From: Gordionus sp. m RMFG-2023
Taxonomy: Eukaryota; Nematomorpha; Gordioida; Chordodea; Parachordodidae
Assembly: GCF_954871325.1 (NCBI RefSeq)
Contig: NC_088776.1
Location: 56,585,301 to 56,649,300, forward strand
DNA length: 64,000 nucleotides
Reading direction: 5' to 3'
The notes beneath the pieces were generated by a model. It was not told the DNA's origin, made no database searches, and saw nothing but the letters and a program-made list of their open reading frames with translations. Within the stretch, counting starts at the first letter, position 1; each line of letters begins with the position of its first letter. Below are positions 1 to 12,299 of the stretch, piece after piece. The position numbers and the translations under genes are program-made.

Positions 1-1056
1 TTATTTTTTTATTTACAAAATTAAAAATCTACATTTGTAAAAATATTCCAATTATATTTATTGATTATATAAAGAATTTATAAAAATTATATATTAAAAA
101 TAATTTTCTAATCATTCTTAATTTTGACATGAACATTCTAAATAAATAATACCTTAAGGTCTTGCCTAAAGTCATGACAATTATCCTCTGCATTTAAACA
201 CATAATTTTATGGCCAACTCTTTTTCCCCATAAAATTGAAAACATTTATTAAATTTTGGAAAAAGAAAGAAAATTGATATTATTGTTATCAAGATTATCA
301 TCATCTTAATTTCGTTAATGTTATCTGTGTTTTAACACACTTACATCTATACCCATTTCGTAAATATTTTAAATCTTTCACACATATAAATTTTAAATTT
401 ATAAATTAAATAACAAAATATATAAATTATAATATATTATTCATTATATATTAATTTTCGGGTTTGTAGTTAATTTCATAAGGGCTATTTGGCAAATAAA
501 TGGCGCGCTATAACCTTTCACTACTATTTATTCATACTATATGCCCCTTTAAAGATGATATAACACCATAAATTGTAATTATATCAAAAAAGTAGCTCTA
601 AAAATAAATTATAAAATTTATAATATTATACATTATAAGTCTACCCATTTAATCATAAATATTCCCCATTTAAACCTAAACTTAATCCTATTTTTTATCT
701 TGTGTCGTTCTCATCTGACACCTTATAATTTTATCGAGGACAATGTAAAGATGAAATTCCCAAAAATGACCTATAAATTATTCATGATTGTCAAAAAATT
801 AAATTTTTATAAAGGGTTCTATATAAATATCCCTAATAAACCAGAACAACCTTTTATCACTTTGAGGTTTTTTATAAGTCGAATTATTTAATTTTCCTTT
901 GTAAATTTTTTTGAAAATTTATGCTTTAGATCTGACAAAAAATTACTTACATGAAACTTACAAGGTATATTATTTTTATAAAATAAAAGCTGGGTATAAA
1001 AAAATATATTATAAGTTTTTAAATTAACTTAAAATAAATATTTTTAACTTAAACTA
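1..1056. other. AT-rich DNA, no gene recognised
   Basis: Read on both strands; only short frames, no motif or element end recognised. Confidence 0.6.
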
Positions 1057-2134
1057 TAATATAACCTTTACACAAAAATGCTTTATTATATTAAGTTAAT
1101 TTGTATAATTATAATTACAATCTACATTTGATATAAAAATATATATATTTAAATAGATAAAATGTGAAGAGCTGAAAACCAATTACAATCCTACCAAAAA
1201 ATGCCAGTAATTTTTTTTTGATGATACATATAATTATATAGTTTTGTTCTTTTTAGAAATGCTACTTGGCCTTTCATCTATCTAATCAAACCCTATAATA
1301 AATTACAAGAAAGTATGATAATAATTTATTTTGTGTTTCAATAAAGATATTATATACTATATATTGACATTAAGAGTGAGTCCAAAGTTAAAAAATTTTT
1401 CAAAAAAAATGATTCTCTAATTTATACCTTTGCTTTCTATCTCGATTTTAAAAATTTGATTAAAGTTAATTATTTTTAAAAATATTTGACTTAAGACGCA
1501 CCCCAAAAAGTCTTATATAATCTAAATATTTGATGAAACTATTCCAAATAGTTTTAGAGTTTTTTTTAACATTAGTATGATGGCACATTTTATTTTGTCT
1601 TTTTTAAAAAAATATTTCAATCTGTCTTTTATTTAATAAATTTATCTTAAGATCTGATGTTATTATGATGCAGTTTATAAATGGATGGAGATGACCTATC
1701 CATATATATTTTTACTTTTATTCCAGATAGAATGAAAAATAAAATGATCGACAAAGCACTACTAATACATTTGACATTATTATATAATTTTTGCCACCAA
1801 ATAAGAAGATGATTATCATAGATCGCAAATTCCAATTAATTAATAACAATCAAGTTCATTTTGATACCCGGAACCTGATCTAAATTAGTCAAATTCTTTA
1901 TATAAAAAAAATAATATTGTTTTTGAAATTATTAATATTTTTTCATGGGACTTTTTTAGTTTAAATCTAATAATAAATATATATTTTTAATAAATTTAAT
2001 TTTAATTAAAAAAACACAAAAATAAAATTAAGATCTTAATGAAAGGATTCAAACAGTAAAAATACTCTCTGAAGGGAAAATCCAAGTGTTGAATGTCAAT
2101 GATATGGTAAAATAAAAAATATATCTATTAAATA

Positions 2135-2306
2135 GTATTGTTGAACGGCTTGATTTAGCCAATCTTAACTTAATATTTTTTTTCAAAATACAAATTTTTT
2201 TTAATAGATGTCCAAACCTCTCTCCTCTGTAAGCAAAACTCTTCTTGCCTAATATTCTTTGGCTAAAATATTAGGTTAGCCGTTTTTAGAGCCGTTTAAC
2301 AATACT
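2135..2306 (+). mobile_element. MITE of the GTTAAACGGCT family, copy 1
   Basis: Inverted ends TATTGTTGAACGGCTTGATTT and TTAGAGCCGTTTAACAATAC around a core with ATAGATGTCCAAACC. Sits inside direct repeat A. The TGTTAAACGGC ends suggest a hAT-like non-autonomous element, by inference. Confidence 0.7.
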
Positions 2307-2548
2307 CACTCACTACTATTAAAGTCATATAAAAGTAACTCCTTTTTCATACTAATATTTCTGTCATATAATGTCATGAGATGTTTTTCGAGTTTTAAAT
2401 TTTCTTATAGCTATAATATATTATATTAAGATATATTCCAAAGTTGTTTTTTGGACCATTTTATTTTAATACTTGCTTTTCGTATATAAAAAACTGATTC
2501 AGTAGTATAAAGAAAAAGAAATATAAATTTTTTTATTATTTTGAATTA

Positions 2549-2698
2549 AGATTTGTAATGGAACCACCGTCCTGGCTTCTGAAAAAATGGAATTATGCAA
2601 GATTGGCACTATAGTTCTCAAAGATCACATGGAATATCAAATTATCAAAAATGATGAAAATATATGGGAAAACTTTGTCTTTCATTACTCTAAAAACT
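2549..2698 (+). other. Short open frame shared by both direct repeats
   Basis: In repeat A a frame of about 50 codons (KICNGTTVLASEKMELCKIG..., ending HYSKN) follows an acceptor-like ttaag. Repeat B has a similar but disrupted text (KICNGTIVLAFEKEKLCK). It may be a relic exon or a coding scrap of the repeated element. Confidence 0.3.
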
Positions 2699-3539
2699 AA
2701 ATATTATATACTTTAATTTTATAAATATTTTCAATATTCCAAATTATAGGGTAATGGTGTTTGATTATCTTTCTGAAATTAATTATATGGGATCATATGA
2801 TCATAACAAACGGGACATTATATAAAAAAAATTTAATTATAAAATTTATAGGTGTTGGATTATTTTTTGATTTAGAATAAAGATATATGCATAATTTGAC
2901 TTAGATTATTATTATTATATATATATATATAATACTAAATATATTATGACACATTTAATATCAAGTTTCAATCAAAATTTAAACAGTTGTCTACTATATA
3001 AACTAAAGTCTATAGATAAATTTAAAACAATGGTGAAAAATATATAGAAGATTAAGTGATATAATGTATTAATACAAATTGTATTTTGTTAATTTGGTTT
3101 TAAGCTACAATTTATTTTAATAGATTAAATAGATAAACGCTTTTGTAAAAGTATATATTAATATATTTTCTTCTTTTAATATAATATATTTTATAAATAA
3201 GAATACTATTTGATAAACACCATATTTGTTGACGATTATTTTTAAAAAAGAGAAAACTATAACGAAGACTCAAAGAAGACTCAAAGAAGATATTTCTGAA
3301 GTAAAACGAAGAAACATCAACTTCTACAAGTGAATATTTAGGACTATGTATATAAAAAAGAACTCATCTTCAAAGTAAAAAATTTTGTTGATCAAAATAA
3401 AAAAAAAAGATTTGTTATTAGCATACATAGTACTGATAAATTAATTAAAATAAAAAATTTCCAATACCCAAATAATTTAGAGAGCATTAAATATATAACT
3501 TTACTTGATAGTTTAAAGAAAATATTTTAGAATATCTCT

Positions 3540-4781
3540 AGTATTTTCCTATAACATAATTTTATACTTTAAAAAGAGGCGGTGAAACTATTATCGATTT
3601 TTCGCTCAAATTGAAAAGTATTTGCTCTTTATGTAATTTTAAATCGCCGGTCTATGAACTTTTAAGAAATATTTTTATCTTAGGAGTAGGGTTGCCTTAG
3701 TTGGGTAAAGAACTTTGGTCAAAATATACCAAAGAAAACATCACTTTAAAGTTACCGTGAGTTTAGCGATCACGCTGCCTTCATTGGAGAAGGAAATCCA
3801 GGCAGAAGTTAACAAAATAATTAAACATAAGCCTATTTTGGGAATAATAATTATAATAAAGTTAATAAATTCAAAAATAATAATTATTATAATGCTAACA
3901 AATTCAACTATAATATTTATACTCCTAATAATTATAAATCAAGTTTTAAACCTAATTTCATTAAAAAAATGGCTTTAGAAGACCTGCCATACAAATGATT
4001 CAACCACGGACACCTCGCATGCCATTTGCTAATAAAGCTACCGATACGAAGATAAATGGGCAGCAGTTTACTATAGAATTGGATACCGGTACTGCATGTG
4101 TGTGATAGATGAGGTTACCTGGAGTCGCATAGGCAAACCATCATTATCTCCTGCATATAAACTAGTGGGATATAACTATATCAAAATCGAAGTATTGGGT
4201 AAATGTGTAGTGGAAGTCGAAGTAAAGAATATTTCAAAATTTTTACCTATTTTTTCCATATTTTTGGAATTCTCAAAGAATTTGATATAAGACTTCAGGA
4301 AGAAGTTCGGATTAATGGTATAAATATAAATTTTTCCAGTTTATATATTATTGTTTCAAAATTTCCGCAAATTTTTAAAAAAAAATTAGGACAAATAAAA
4401 TTACAGAAAGTTGTCATCAAGATACAACCGAACACATTGCCGATCGCGTTACCGTCAAGATGAATTCTATTTCCGTTGCATCGAACATTTGAAGTTGATT
4501 TGGACAGACTTTTAGACCAGGGCTTTATCGAGAATGTGGATACAACAACAATTCCAATCACTTGGGCTACGCCAACGGTTAATATCTTAATGAAATCCCG
4601 TGCCGTGCGGATATGTGGAGATTTTCGTTTAACAATTAACAAATATTTAGGGATAGATAATGATTTACTACTAACTTTTGTCGACCTGACAAATAGGGTC
4701 GCGGGTGGTAAAATATTTTCAACGATAGATTTAAGAGATGTATTTTTATAATTCGGAGTTAGTTCAGAAGGAAATCAAAAA
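3540..4781 (+). mobile_element. Ty3/Gypsy remnant: gag, protease and N-terminal RT
   Basis: Fossil, plus strand, in several frames. Gag-like text (RGGETIIDFSLKLKS, LGKELWSKYTKEN) runs into an Asn-rich spacer, an aspartic-protease site (IELDTGT) and the N-terminal part of the reverse transcriptase (LDQGFIENVD, GKIFSTIDL). It stops where direct repeat B begins. It shares close nucleotide similarity with the Gypsy element at 11.8-17.3 kb over about 90 bases of RT, so both are one family. Broken, with several interruptions, no LTRs and no 3' half; clearly older than the second element. Confidence 0.85.
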
Positions 4782-6800
4782 TGATATAACCTTTACACGA
4801 AAATACTATATTTTATTAATTTTTAAAATTATAAATGCAATCACAATTTGAAAAAATAATTATATACTTAAATAGTCACATTGCGAGGAGCAGTAAATCT
4901 TACGCACAACCGGCCAAATATGCATGTAATTTTTTTTGTTCATTATACATAATTAGTTGGGTTTCTATATTTTTATTCGTTAATTTTAGAAATGGCTCTA
5001 ACCTTTTTATCTATGCAATCGAACCCCATATTGAATTACATCAAAGTAATAATGCTAATTTATTCTAATGTTTCAATAAGGATATTATACATTTCCTTTA
5101 AAATTTAAGGATGCATCCAAAGTTTAAAATATTTCCAAAAAAATAATGATTCCCGCATTTATACATTATGCGTCCTAGAAATAGTTAATTTTTTAGAACA
5201 AATTAATTTTGACATTAGACGCACAACAGTAGGTCTTAAATAATTCAGATATTTTGATGAAACTATCCCAAATAATTTTAGTGTTTTTTTTTAAACATTA
5301 GTATGGCAAATTATATTTAGTCTTTTTTAAAAAAATAATTCAAAATATATCTTTTTTTAAGAAATCTTAAGAATAAATTAAGATTTCATGATATTTTAAT
5401 GAAGTTTATAAATACCATATAACAGGAGATGACATATCTACCACTTTTATTTTTATGCCATGTGAATTTTAAAAAAAGAGATATATATTTTTTTTGTCAC
5501 CAAATATGAAGATGAATATAAATCGCAAAATTTAATCCCAATATTTATAATTAAATTCATTTTGGTACCGGGAGTCTACTCTAAGCCTAAATTATTAAAT
5601 TATCTATATAAAAAAAATAATACTGTTTTTGAAATTATTATTTTTTCATGGGACTTTTATATTTTTAGCTTTTATCTAATAATAAATATGTATTTTTAAT
5701 AAATTTAGTTTTAATAAATAAAACACAAAAATTAAATTAAGCATACCTGATTGAAAAGACTCAAGGAGTAAGAATTATTGCAGGAAAAATCCATGTTGTG
5801 AATGTTAATGCCTTGGTAAAATAAAAAACATATCTGTTAAATAATGTTGCTAAACAGCTCGATTTAGACAATCTCTACTTAAGATTTTAGTCAAAATAAT
5901 TTTACAAACCTCAAAATTTTGTAATAAATATCCAAATCTTTTTGCCTTCTATAAGCAAAATCTCCCCCTGCATAATATTCTTTGGCTAAAATATTGGGTT
6001 AGCCGTTTTTAGAGCCCTTTAGCAATGCTCACTATTATTAAAGTCTTATAAATGTAACTCCTTTTTTTCATATTAATATTTCTGTCATATAATGTCAAAT
6101 TTCCTTAGATGTTTTTTCTGGCTTTAATTTATTTATAGCAATAATAAATTTATATTAAGAGGTAAGTGTACAAAGTTGTTTGTTAGACAGTTTTATCTTA
6201 ATACTTGCATTTTAAAAGTAAATATAGTATATAAAAAACTGATTTGGAAGTATAAACAAGAAACATATATATTATTTTAATTATTTTGAATTAAGATTTG
6301 TAATGGAACCATCGTTTTGGCTTTTGAAAAGGAGAAATTATGCAAGGTTGGCACTATAACATTCAAAGATAAAGTGGAATATAAATTATCAATGATAAAA
6401 ATATAAGGGAAAACTTTGTTTTTCATTACTCTAAAGATTAAAGATTATATACTTAAATTTTATAAATATTTCCAATATTCCAAATTAAAGGGTAATTGGT
6501 GTTTGATAATCTTTCTGAAATCAAATCAATTATATGGGATCATAATTATAACAAATCGGATATTATATTAAAAAAAATTTTAATTATTAAATTTATAGGT
6601 GCTGGATTATTTTTACTTTAAAATAAAGCTATATGCATAATTTGCCTCAGATTATTGGTATATATAAAATATCAAATATATTATGTGATACATTTAATAT
6701 CAAGTTTCAATCAAAATTTAGGCAGTTATCCGATATAAACTAAAGTCTATAGATAAAGTTAAAATTTTTTAATGGCGAAAAAAAATACAAAATATTAAGA
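4782..6800 (+). repeat. Direct repeat B, about 2 kb
   Basis: Second copy of the 1,057-3,055 repeat, same orientation. It begins immediately after the truncated Gypsy RT, so that breakpoint coincides with the repeat edge. Confidence 0.8.
5842..6029 (+). mobile_element. MITE of the GTTAAACGGCT family, copy 2
   Basis: Same position within repeat B as copy 1 within repeat A, so it was duplicated along with it. Ends GTTGCTAAACAGCTCGATTT and TTAGAGCCCTTTAGCAATGC. Confidence 0.65.
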
Positions 6801-8971
6801 AACAAAATTTTGCATTATTTGGGGACCAGAGTTTATGCCATTAAATCATAATACAAGCGAGTTTTTTTAAATATCAATTTTTTTCCCATTTTTTAGTTCC
6901 TTCTTTTTTCATTTTAAAAAATTTTTCTTAAATAATTTTTTCCCGATTTTTGAGGTTAAATATCTATTCCCATTCTAGGAGGGAGGAGATTTCGCATGGG
7001 GATATACATGAATGGTTGTATTTACTCCTAGTAATTATTTTCCAGACTAATAAATACTTATTTTTAATCAATATTATTTTTATTCTTTTGTAACGACCAC
7101 CTTGAGGAATTTTGGCTATGAAGCTCTAAATTTTTAAAATTTTTATGTCGTAAAATTTTATTAAAAGCTGATATTCCTAATGAGTGTTTTTATTTAAAAA
7201 GAAATTTCAAATGCTCTATACAAATTTAATCTATTCCCTATTCATGGTTCCCAATGCCTGCTGTGACATAGGAAATTTATTTTTATTACTTATTTTTATC
7301 TTTTTATAAAAATTTTAACATTTATTTTTTTTAATTTGCATTCTTTTAAAAAATGTTCTTTTTTAATATATTCTTAATCTTTTTATGTATATTTTTTTTA
7401 AATCATTTTTATTAGACAATGAATAATTTAAAAATATAAAAAGTTTATTATAAACCAAAGTGTGACTTTAACTAAAATTTTACCTTAAAATGCATAATAG
7501 TATTTTTTAAATAATAATTTGTATTTTTCGTTATTGAAAAATAATTCTTTAAGCAATGATTCTGATTTTGGCAATTTTTTTTATAATTTAACTGGGTGAA
7601 GATATTTTAAAATATTTTAAAAAAAAGTTTTTCTACTAATTAATATTCCAAATTATCCTCTAATCTTTAAAAGAAAATATATACATAAAATACGAAAATT
7701 AAAAATAAATATTACACAAATTATGCATAATGCGTTTCCAGGAAATTTATGCTCCTTTACATTATCATAAATCTAAAACCTGTTGAATCTCTATTAAATA
7801 ATATTATTATACCTTGGTCTATATATGTATTTATATCAAAAACAAATGAATGAAAATTAATTATCGATTTCCCTATAATATCTACTTCTTGTTTTTTAAT
7901 GGTGTTTGCATTTAATATATTTTTTAATTAATTAAATGTTTGTATTTAAATTCTGCTGCTAATTTTGCCCTATCTGAGGATAAATCTAAGATAAGCTGAT
8001 AATTAGAATGGTATATTTAAATTAATAATATGATATAAAATCGTATTTTTTCTTTTAACATGCTGCCCCAAACAGCATATTCCGCTGATATGAGGTTTAT
8101 GGAATTAAGGCATAACTGGTGCATTGAATGTTGCCATATATTTCAGAATGTGTGCCTCGCTATTTTAGATTTTAGTTATTGTGTCTCACTATTTTAGATT
8201 CTGGTGTATGCAAAAACTTTCCTATTTTACTTATACCTAACGGCACCGGTATACGGATATAAATTAAGCTTAAAGGGCTATACAAAGGCATAAATTTCTA
8301 AATTAAATTTCATTTTTTACTCTTCTCATATTGCTGATAACTTACTTTCGATATTATTAATAAATACCGAAGTACAATTAAGACACTAAACATTTGCCCA
8401 AATTTAAAATCATCATTAATATTTTGCAAAGTGCCAAAACATTTCTGGACAACTCACTTTTATTCCGACAGTATTCTGGTTGAAATTTGAGACTCAATCG
8501 ACATTAAAAAAAACTTAGTAAAACTAAAACTCATATTGGAAATATATGGAATTAATAATTGTAAAGTTAAAATACTTTATAACGAATAAACAGAAATTAA
8601 AATCATAGACAGAATGGATGAAATGCCTAATAAAGAATTTAAAAAAATTTGGCAAAGGGTGCATAAGAAATAGATTATGGCATTAGAGATTTATTTAACG
8701 CTAAGCGAAAAATATGAAAGGTCTACAAAATTTATGAAAAGAAATTAAATTATTAACCTAGGATTTATCAACGCTTAATGCTATGGTCATTTTTTCTTTA
8801 TAAGGATTGAGTATTATTTAAATCTAAAAAATGGGAACAGATTGTTAAAAAAAAATCAAACGATGAATATGATTCACAATCAATAGATAAATTAAAAATA
8901 TACCTATTTAAACTGTTAGATATTTTTAATAAGCCCAGCATTTATAATCTTCCCAGAAAAAAATAAGATTA
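6801..8971. other. AT-rich DNA with a faint coding-like tract
   Basis: Mostly featureless. Around 8,540-8,770 plus-strand pieces read DRMDEMPNKEFKKIWQRV and EIYLTLSEKYERSTKFM, with stops. This could be an old retroelement gag-like scrap, but I cannot assign it. Confidence 0.3.
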
Positions 8972-9136
8972 ATGTTAGTTACTAGTTGAGCCGATTTTTA
9001 AAAACGGCTAACTCAATATTTAATCCAGAATAATAATACTCAAGCCTGAAGATTTTACTCATAGATGGCACAAAAGTCTAGACATTTAGCGAAATTTAAG
9101 GCTTAGGGATTTTTCTGGCCAAAATATTGAGCTAGT

Positions 9137-10983
9137 CATTGGCGTACGCAGCGGGGGGGGGGGGGCAGGGGGACAAATTCCCTCTTCCCAAAGCCAAAAA
9201 ATGCAGATGTCGGATATATTTTTCAAAAATATTATTGTTTATATTAATTTATATTTGTTAATATTTATTCGTATCTCATATTAAATATATATTTAATTAT
9301 ATTTATTATCACATTTATCTACTAAGTTATTTTATCAATTAATTTCGATTTCAAGTTTTCCGGCGTAATATTTACTTATTATTTTCAAATTTTTAGTGGC
9401 GTAATATTTATCTACCATTTTCAAATTTCTAGTCAAATAATAATTATTTCTGAAACTTCTTGTCCAACAGGGAAAAAGAAATTGCAACCTTGTCAAACGA
9501 GAAAGAGTCACTGCCATCAAGCAGTAATAGCTTTTAAGGATTAGAAGAGCCAATTATTTGCTATTACTGAAATATCACAATGAAATATTTCCTCAGAAGT
9601 AAAAAAATTATTGGATTCAATGCTTATTCCTTATTTTATTTCTCATTAGAATGTAATTTAATTATACAACTATTTTAAGTATTACTTTTCAAAAACATGA
9701 CATTGACTTGATTAATAAGATGTGAATAGCGGATAGCATTTTATCAGAACTCAAGGAAATTAAGGCTAATGTTGATGAAGAATTTCATATTTTATATTTT
9801 ATTGTTGAGTCAAAAGCAAAGCTATACGTGTTTGATATTTGTCTCTTTCGACTTGTAGCAAGGCAAGCTCAAGTTAAAACATTAATATAAGATCAGTAGA
9901 AGAGTATATCTTATAAACAGATACATTTATAACCCAAATAAATAAATTTTTAATTCATCATGCAGCACTTACTAATCTGCAAATATTACTTCCACAAAAG
10001 CCCTCCCAATCTTTTTCAGATAATGAGAGAAAAAAATATTTGTTAGATTTTTATTATGAAGATGTTAAAGTATCTTATGATGCCTTACTAGCTGAATAAC
10101 TATGTTTATAAGATTTGATATAGTCCCAAAAAATTCTATTGATGCTCTGCATTATTTCATACACATTTTAGATTAAATTCCCAATGTATTAAAAGGGTTT
10201 ATAAACTCTTCCCATTAGTAAACTAATGAGAGAACATTCTCTTTTTTAAGAAGAATAACAGAGGCCTGCAGAAGTACCATTTGCAGGGCACGGCCCGGAT
10301 TTTTTTTAAAGATTTTTTACGGCCCGGCCTGGGGTTTTTTAAAAAAATTTTCAGGCTCGCCCCGGCTTTTTTTTAAATAAAATTTTATTTTTGATTTTTA
10401 TAGCTAATAATAACGATTTTAAATATAGGCTGTTTTAAAAAAATACAGCCCGGATTGGGTGTTTTTTTAAAATAATTCAGGTCCGGCTTGGGTGTTTTTT
10501 TAAAAAATTTCGGGCCCGGCCCAGGTATATTTAAAAAAATTAAAATACTGTCCAGCCCGGGGGCTGGGCCTGCAGGTCTCTGAAAAACATACCAAGAAGT
10601 ACAACATCTGAAAGTAGATTGAAAGGTTTGGATCTTTTGAATATTCATAGGCATTTGACGACGATGAGATAATTGAAAAATTATATCAATCGCAACGAAG
10701 ATTGGATTTTACATTGTAAATATATAGCATACAAAATGAAATTATTCCTAAGAAACTTTTTGTGTAAAGGCTCAAAAAATTCAAATTTCTATTTTTCTAT
10801 TTAGGGTCATTTAAGTGATTCTTTACATATAATTTTTTTATAATTTACATTAATTTAAAATTGTGTATTAGAAATAGTTATTAGTCCTAATAAATTTATG
10901 TTTGATATTTTAAAAAATCAATAATATTTCTTAAAAAATTTTATTAACCCCCCCCTTAGACCAAATTCCTGCGTACGCGCCTG
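9137..10983 (+). mobile_element. hAT transposon remnant with DUF4371-like transposase
   Basis: Terminal inverted repeats CATTGGCGTACGCAGC at the left and TGCGTACGCGCCTG at the right, each beside a G or C run. Degenerate 8-bp flanks GAGCTAGT and GAACTAGC look like an old target duplication. Inside, plus-strand pieces match the DUF4371/hAT (52-kDa-repressor-like) transposase: RLVARQAQVKT, ALTNLQILLPQKPSQSFSDN, LLDFYYEDVKVSYDALL, and the C-terminal dimerisation motif SNERTFSFLRRITEACRST followed, after the nested MITE, by SRLKGLDLLNIH. The transposase carries stops and frame changes, so the copy is inactive. Confidence 0.8.
10278..10594. mobile_element. GC-rich MITE inserted in the hAT transposase
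   Basis: The exact 8-bp duplication AGAAGTAC flanks it (10,270-10,277 and 10,595-10,602) and falls in the transposase C-terminal motif. The body alternates AGCCCGG/CGGCCC blocks with oligo-T/A. Related pieces lie at 33,302-33,476, 53,770-53,945 and possibly 44,815-45,060. Confidence 0.75.
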
Positions 10984-11006
10984 GAACTAGCCGTTTAACA
11001 ACACTA

Positions 11007-11843
11007 ATACCAACCAAGTCAACATACAGCAATTATCTAAAGAAGGATAAATTATTTTTTTAAATGTAATAAAATTTATTTTGAGATGAAATAATCAACA
11101 CCACCTAGTTGAATTAAAAAAACATGGTTTTTGCTGGATTTGAACACAGAACTTTTGGAAGAGTGATCAAGACACTTACCGACTAAGTTACAGATGTTTT
11201 TCAAAATGACGATTTTTTATACATATTATCATATGTAGCAATATTTCCAAATAAAAATATAAACAATACAGAATTTTTATCACTTTGGTCGTAACTAAAA
11301 ATGGCCTAAAAAAAATATTCATTTTTATAATATTATTTATGTCCGGTTTTTTTGGTCAATCATTTTATGATCATAGTACATTGTTGTATTATCTTTATTT
11401 TGATAGTTTTTGATCTATCTATAAATTTTAAACTTTATTTTGCCATATTTATATGTCCGTAACCACAATAAAATTCGGAATCTTGGGGTAGAATTATCAA
11501 CGAATGATCTAAAATGTGTTATTTTTAAAAACGATTATATAAAATCTAAAACAACTCTTATTTTTGAAAACGTTCATTTTCTAGCTTTGCATCAAATTAA
11601 TTTTTATTTATTATTGTGCCTTTTATTTTTCCTATTTAAGGAAAGAAATTTTATGTTTACAGAATTCGATTTTTTTACCTTTTTAATTCTTATAATATTT
11701 GATTAAAATGTTTTATCTAATGATGTTTTAGTATTAAAATAAATTCTTTTAAATATATCTTTATCAAAAAAAATTGACAAGTTTTGCCTCTGTCTTTGAT
11801 TAAAATAATCTGACTCATATTCTATAGATTCTATTAATGATTC
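11007..11843. other. AT-rich spacer with a tRNA-derived repeat
   Basis: Apart from the repeat at 11,090-11,280, nothing recognised. An 88-codon plus-strand frame at 11,440-11,706 is rich in Phe, Leu and Ile with no motif. Confidence 0.4.
11090..11280 (-). repeat. tRNA-derived interspersed repeat, copy 1
   Basis: The minus strand reads a tRNA-like A box (TAGTCGGTAAG, complement of 11,176-11,186) and B box (TGTTCAAATCC, complement of 11,136-11,146). Flanks towards 11,280 match those of the copy at 60.4 kb, so the repeat extends beyond the tRNA-like head. Confidence 0.6.
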
Positions 11844-11982
11844 TGTAATGTATTTAAATAAATTGATTTTTTATATTCGCTTAAATCAATTTATTTACAA
11901 TTTATAAAAATAGAAAAACATATATATATAGCTGATAATATTATATTAAATCACTTTACAATAAATTAATTAAATCATTTCA
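11844..11982 (+). repeat. 5' LTR of the Gypsy element
   Basis: 139 bp, beginning TGTAATGTATTTAAATAAAT and ending ATCATTTCA, preceded by GATTC. It differs from the 3' LTR by one short indel and very few substitutions. Confidence 0.92.
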
Positions 11983-12190
11983 TTTGGCGACGACGATTTA
12001 TTTTTCAAGTCATTTTTGACGACGACGAATTATTTAAAATAAAAAGATTAAAATTATACCATGCCTCTGAAGAAGATTAAAGAACATACTCAATTTCATA
12101 TTCCAGAATTTGTCAAAGAAAAAGTTAATATTCAGGATTACCTATATATCTATTCAAAAACGTATTCGAATCGAATAGTGCATTATTCGT

Positions 12191-12216
12191 ATTCGATTCG
12201 TTTAAACGAATCGAAT
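12191..12216. repeat. 26-bp perfect palindrome in an ATTCGAAT-rich patch
   Basis: Centre ...CGTTTAAACG... with arms ATTCGATTCG and CGAATCGAAT. It lies in 12,160-12,290, which is full of ATTCG repeats, and near the end of the minus-strand hAT remnant, so it may belong to that element's terminus. A related ATTCGAATCGTTTAAAC lies near 42,230. Confidence 0.7.
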
Positions 12217-12299
12217 AATTTACTATTTGAATTCGTACGAATAATAAAATCTACTATTTGTATTCGATTCGAATTATTCGAATAATTTTTGAATAATTG

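Larger units (their letters stand above)
1057..3055 (+). repeat. Direct repeat A, about 2 kb
   Basis: Pairs with 4,782-6,800 over almost the full length; the shared text starts at TATAACCTTTACAC and ends near AAACTAAAGTCTATAGATAAA. Many substitutions and small indels make it an old duplication. Both copies carry the same MITE in the same place, so the MITE predates the duplication. Family unknown. Confidence 0.8.
8972..11006 (+). mobile_element. MITE of the GTTAAACGGCT family, copy 3, split by a hAT
   Basis: The left part (8,972-9,136, with TTGAGCCGATTTTTAAAAAC and the ATAGATGG core) and right end (10,984-11,006, CTAGCCGTTTAACAACACTA) together make one family member. The DUF4371-type hAT lies between them. 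Confidence 0.75.

Noticed and set aside
4295-4642. 115-codon minus-strand frame
   Set aside because: It is the reverse shadow of the Gypsy protease-RT remnant, whose plus-strand text matches the family.
1057-6800. Repeats A and B as long LTRs of the Gypsy fragment between them
   Set aside because: A member of the same Gypsy family has 0.13-kb LTRs, and no primer-binding-site-like text follows repeat A.
9151-9164. G-run as a quadruplex or regulatory element
   Set aside because: It belongs to the terminal region of the hAT ending at 10,983, whose other end has the matching C-run. The isolated C-run at 63,025 has no supporting context.
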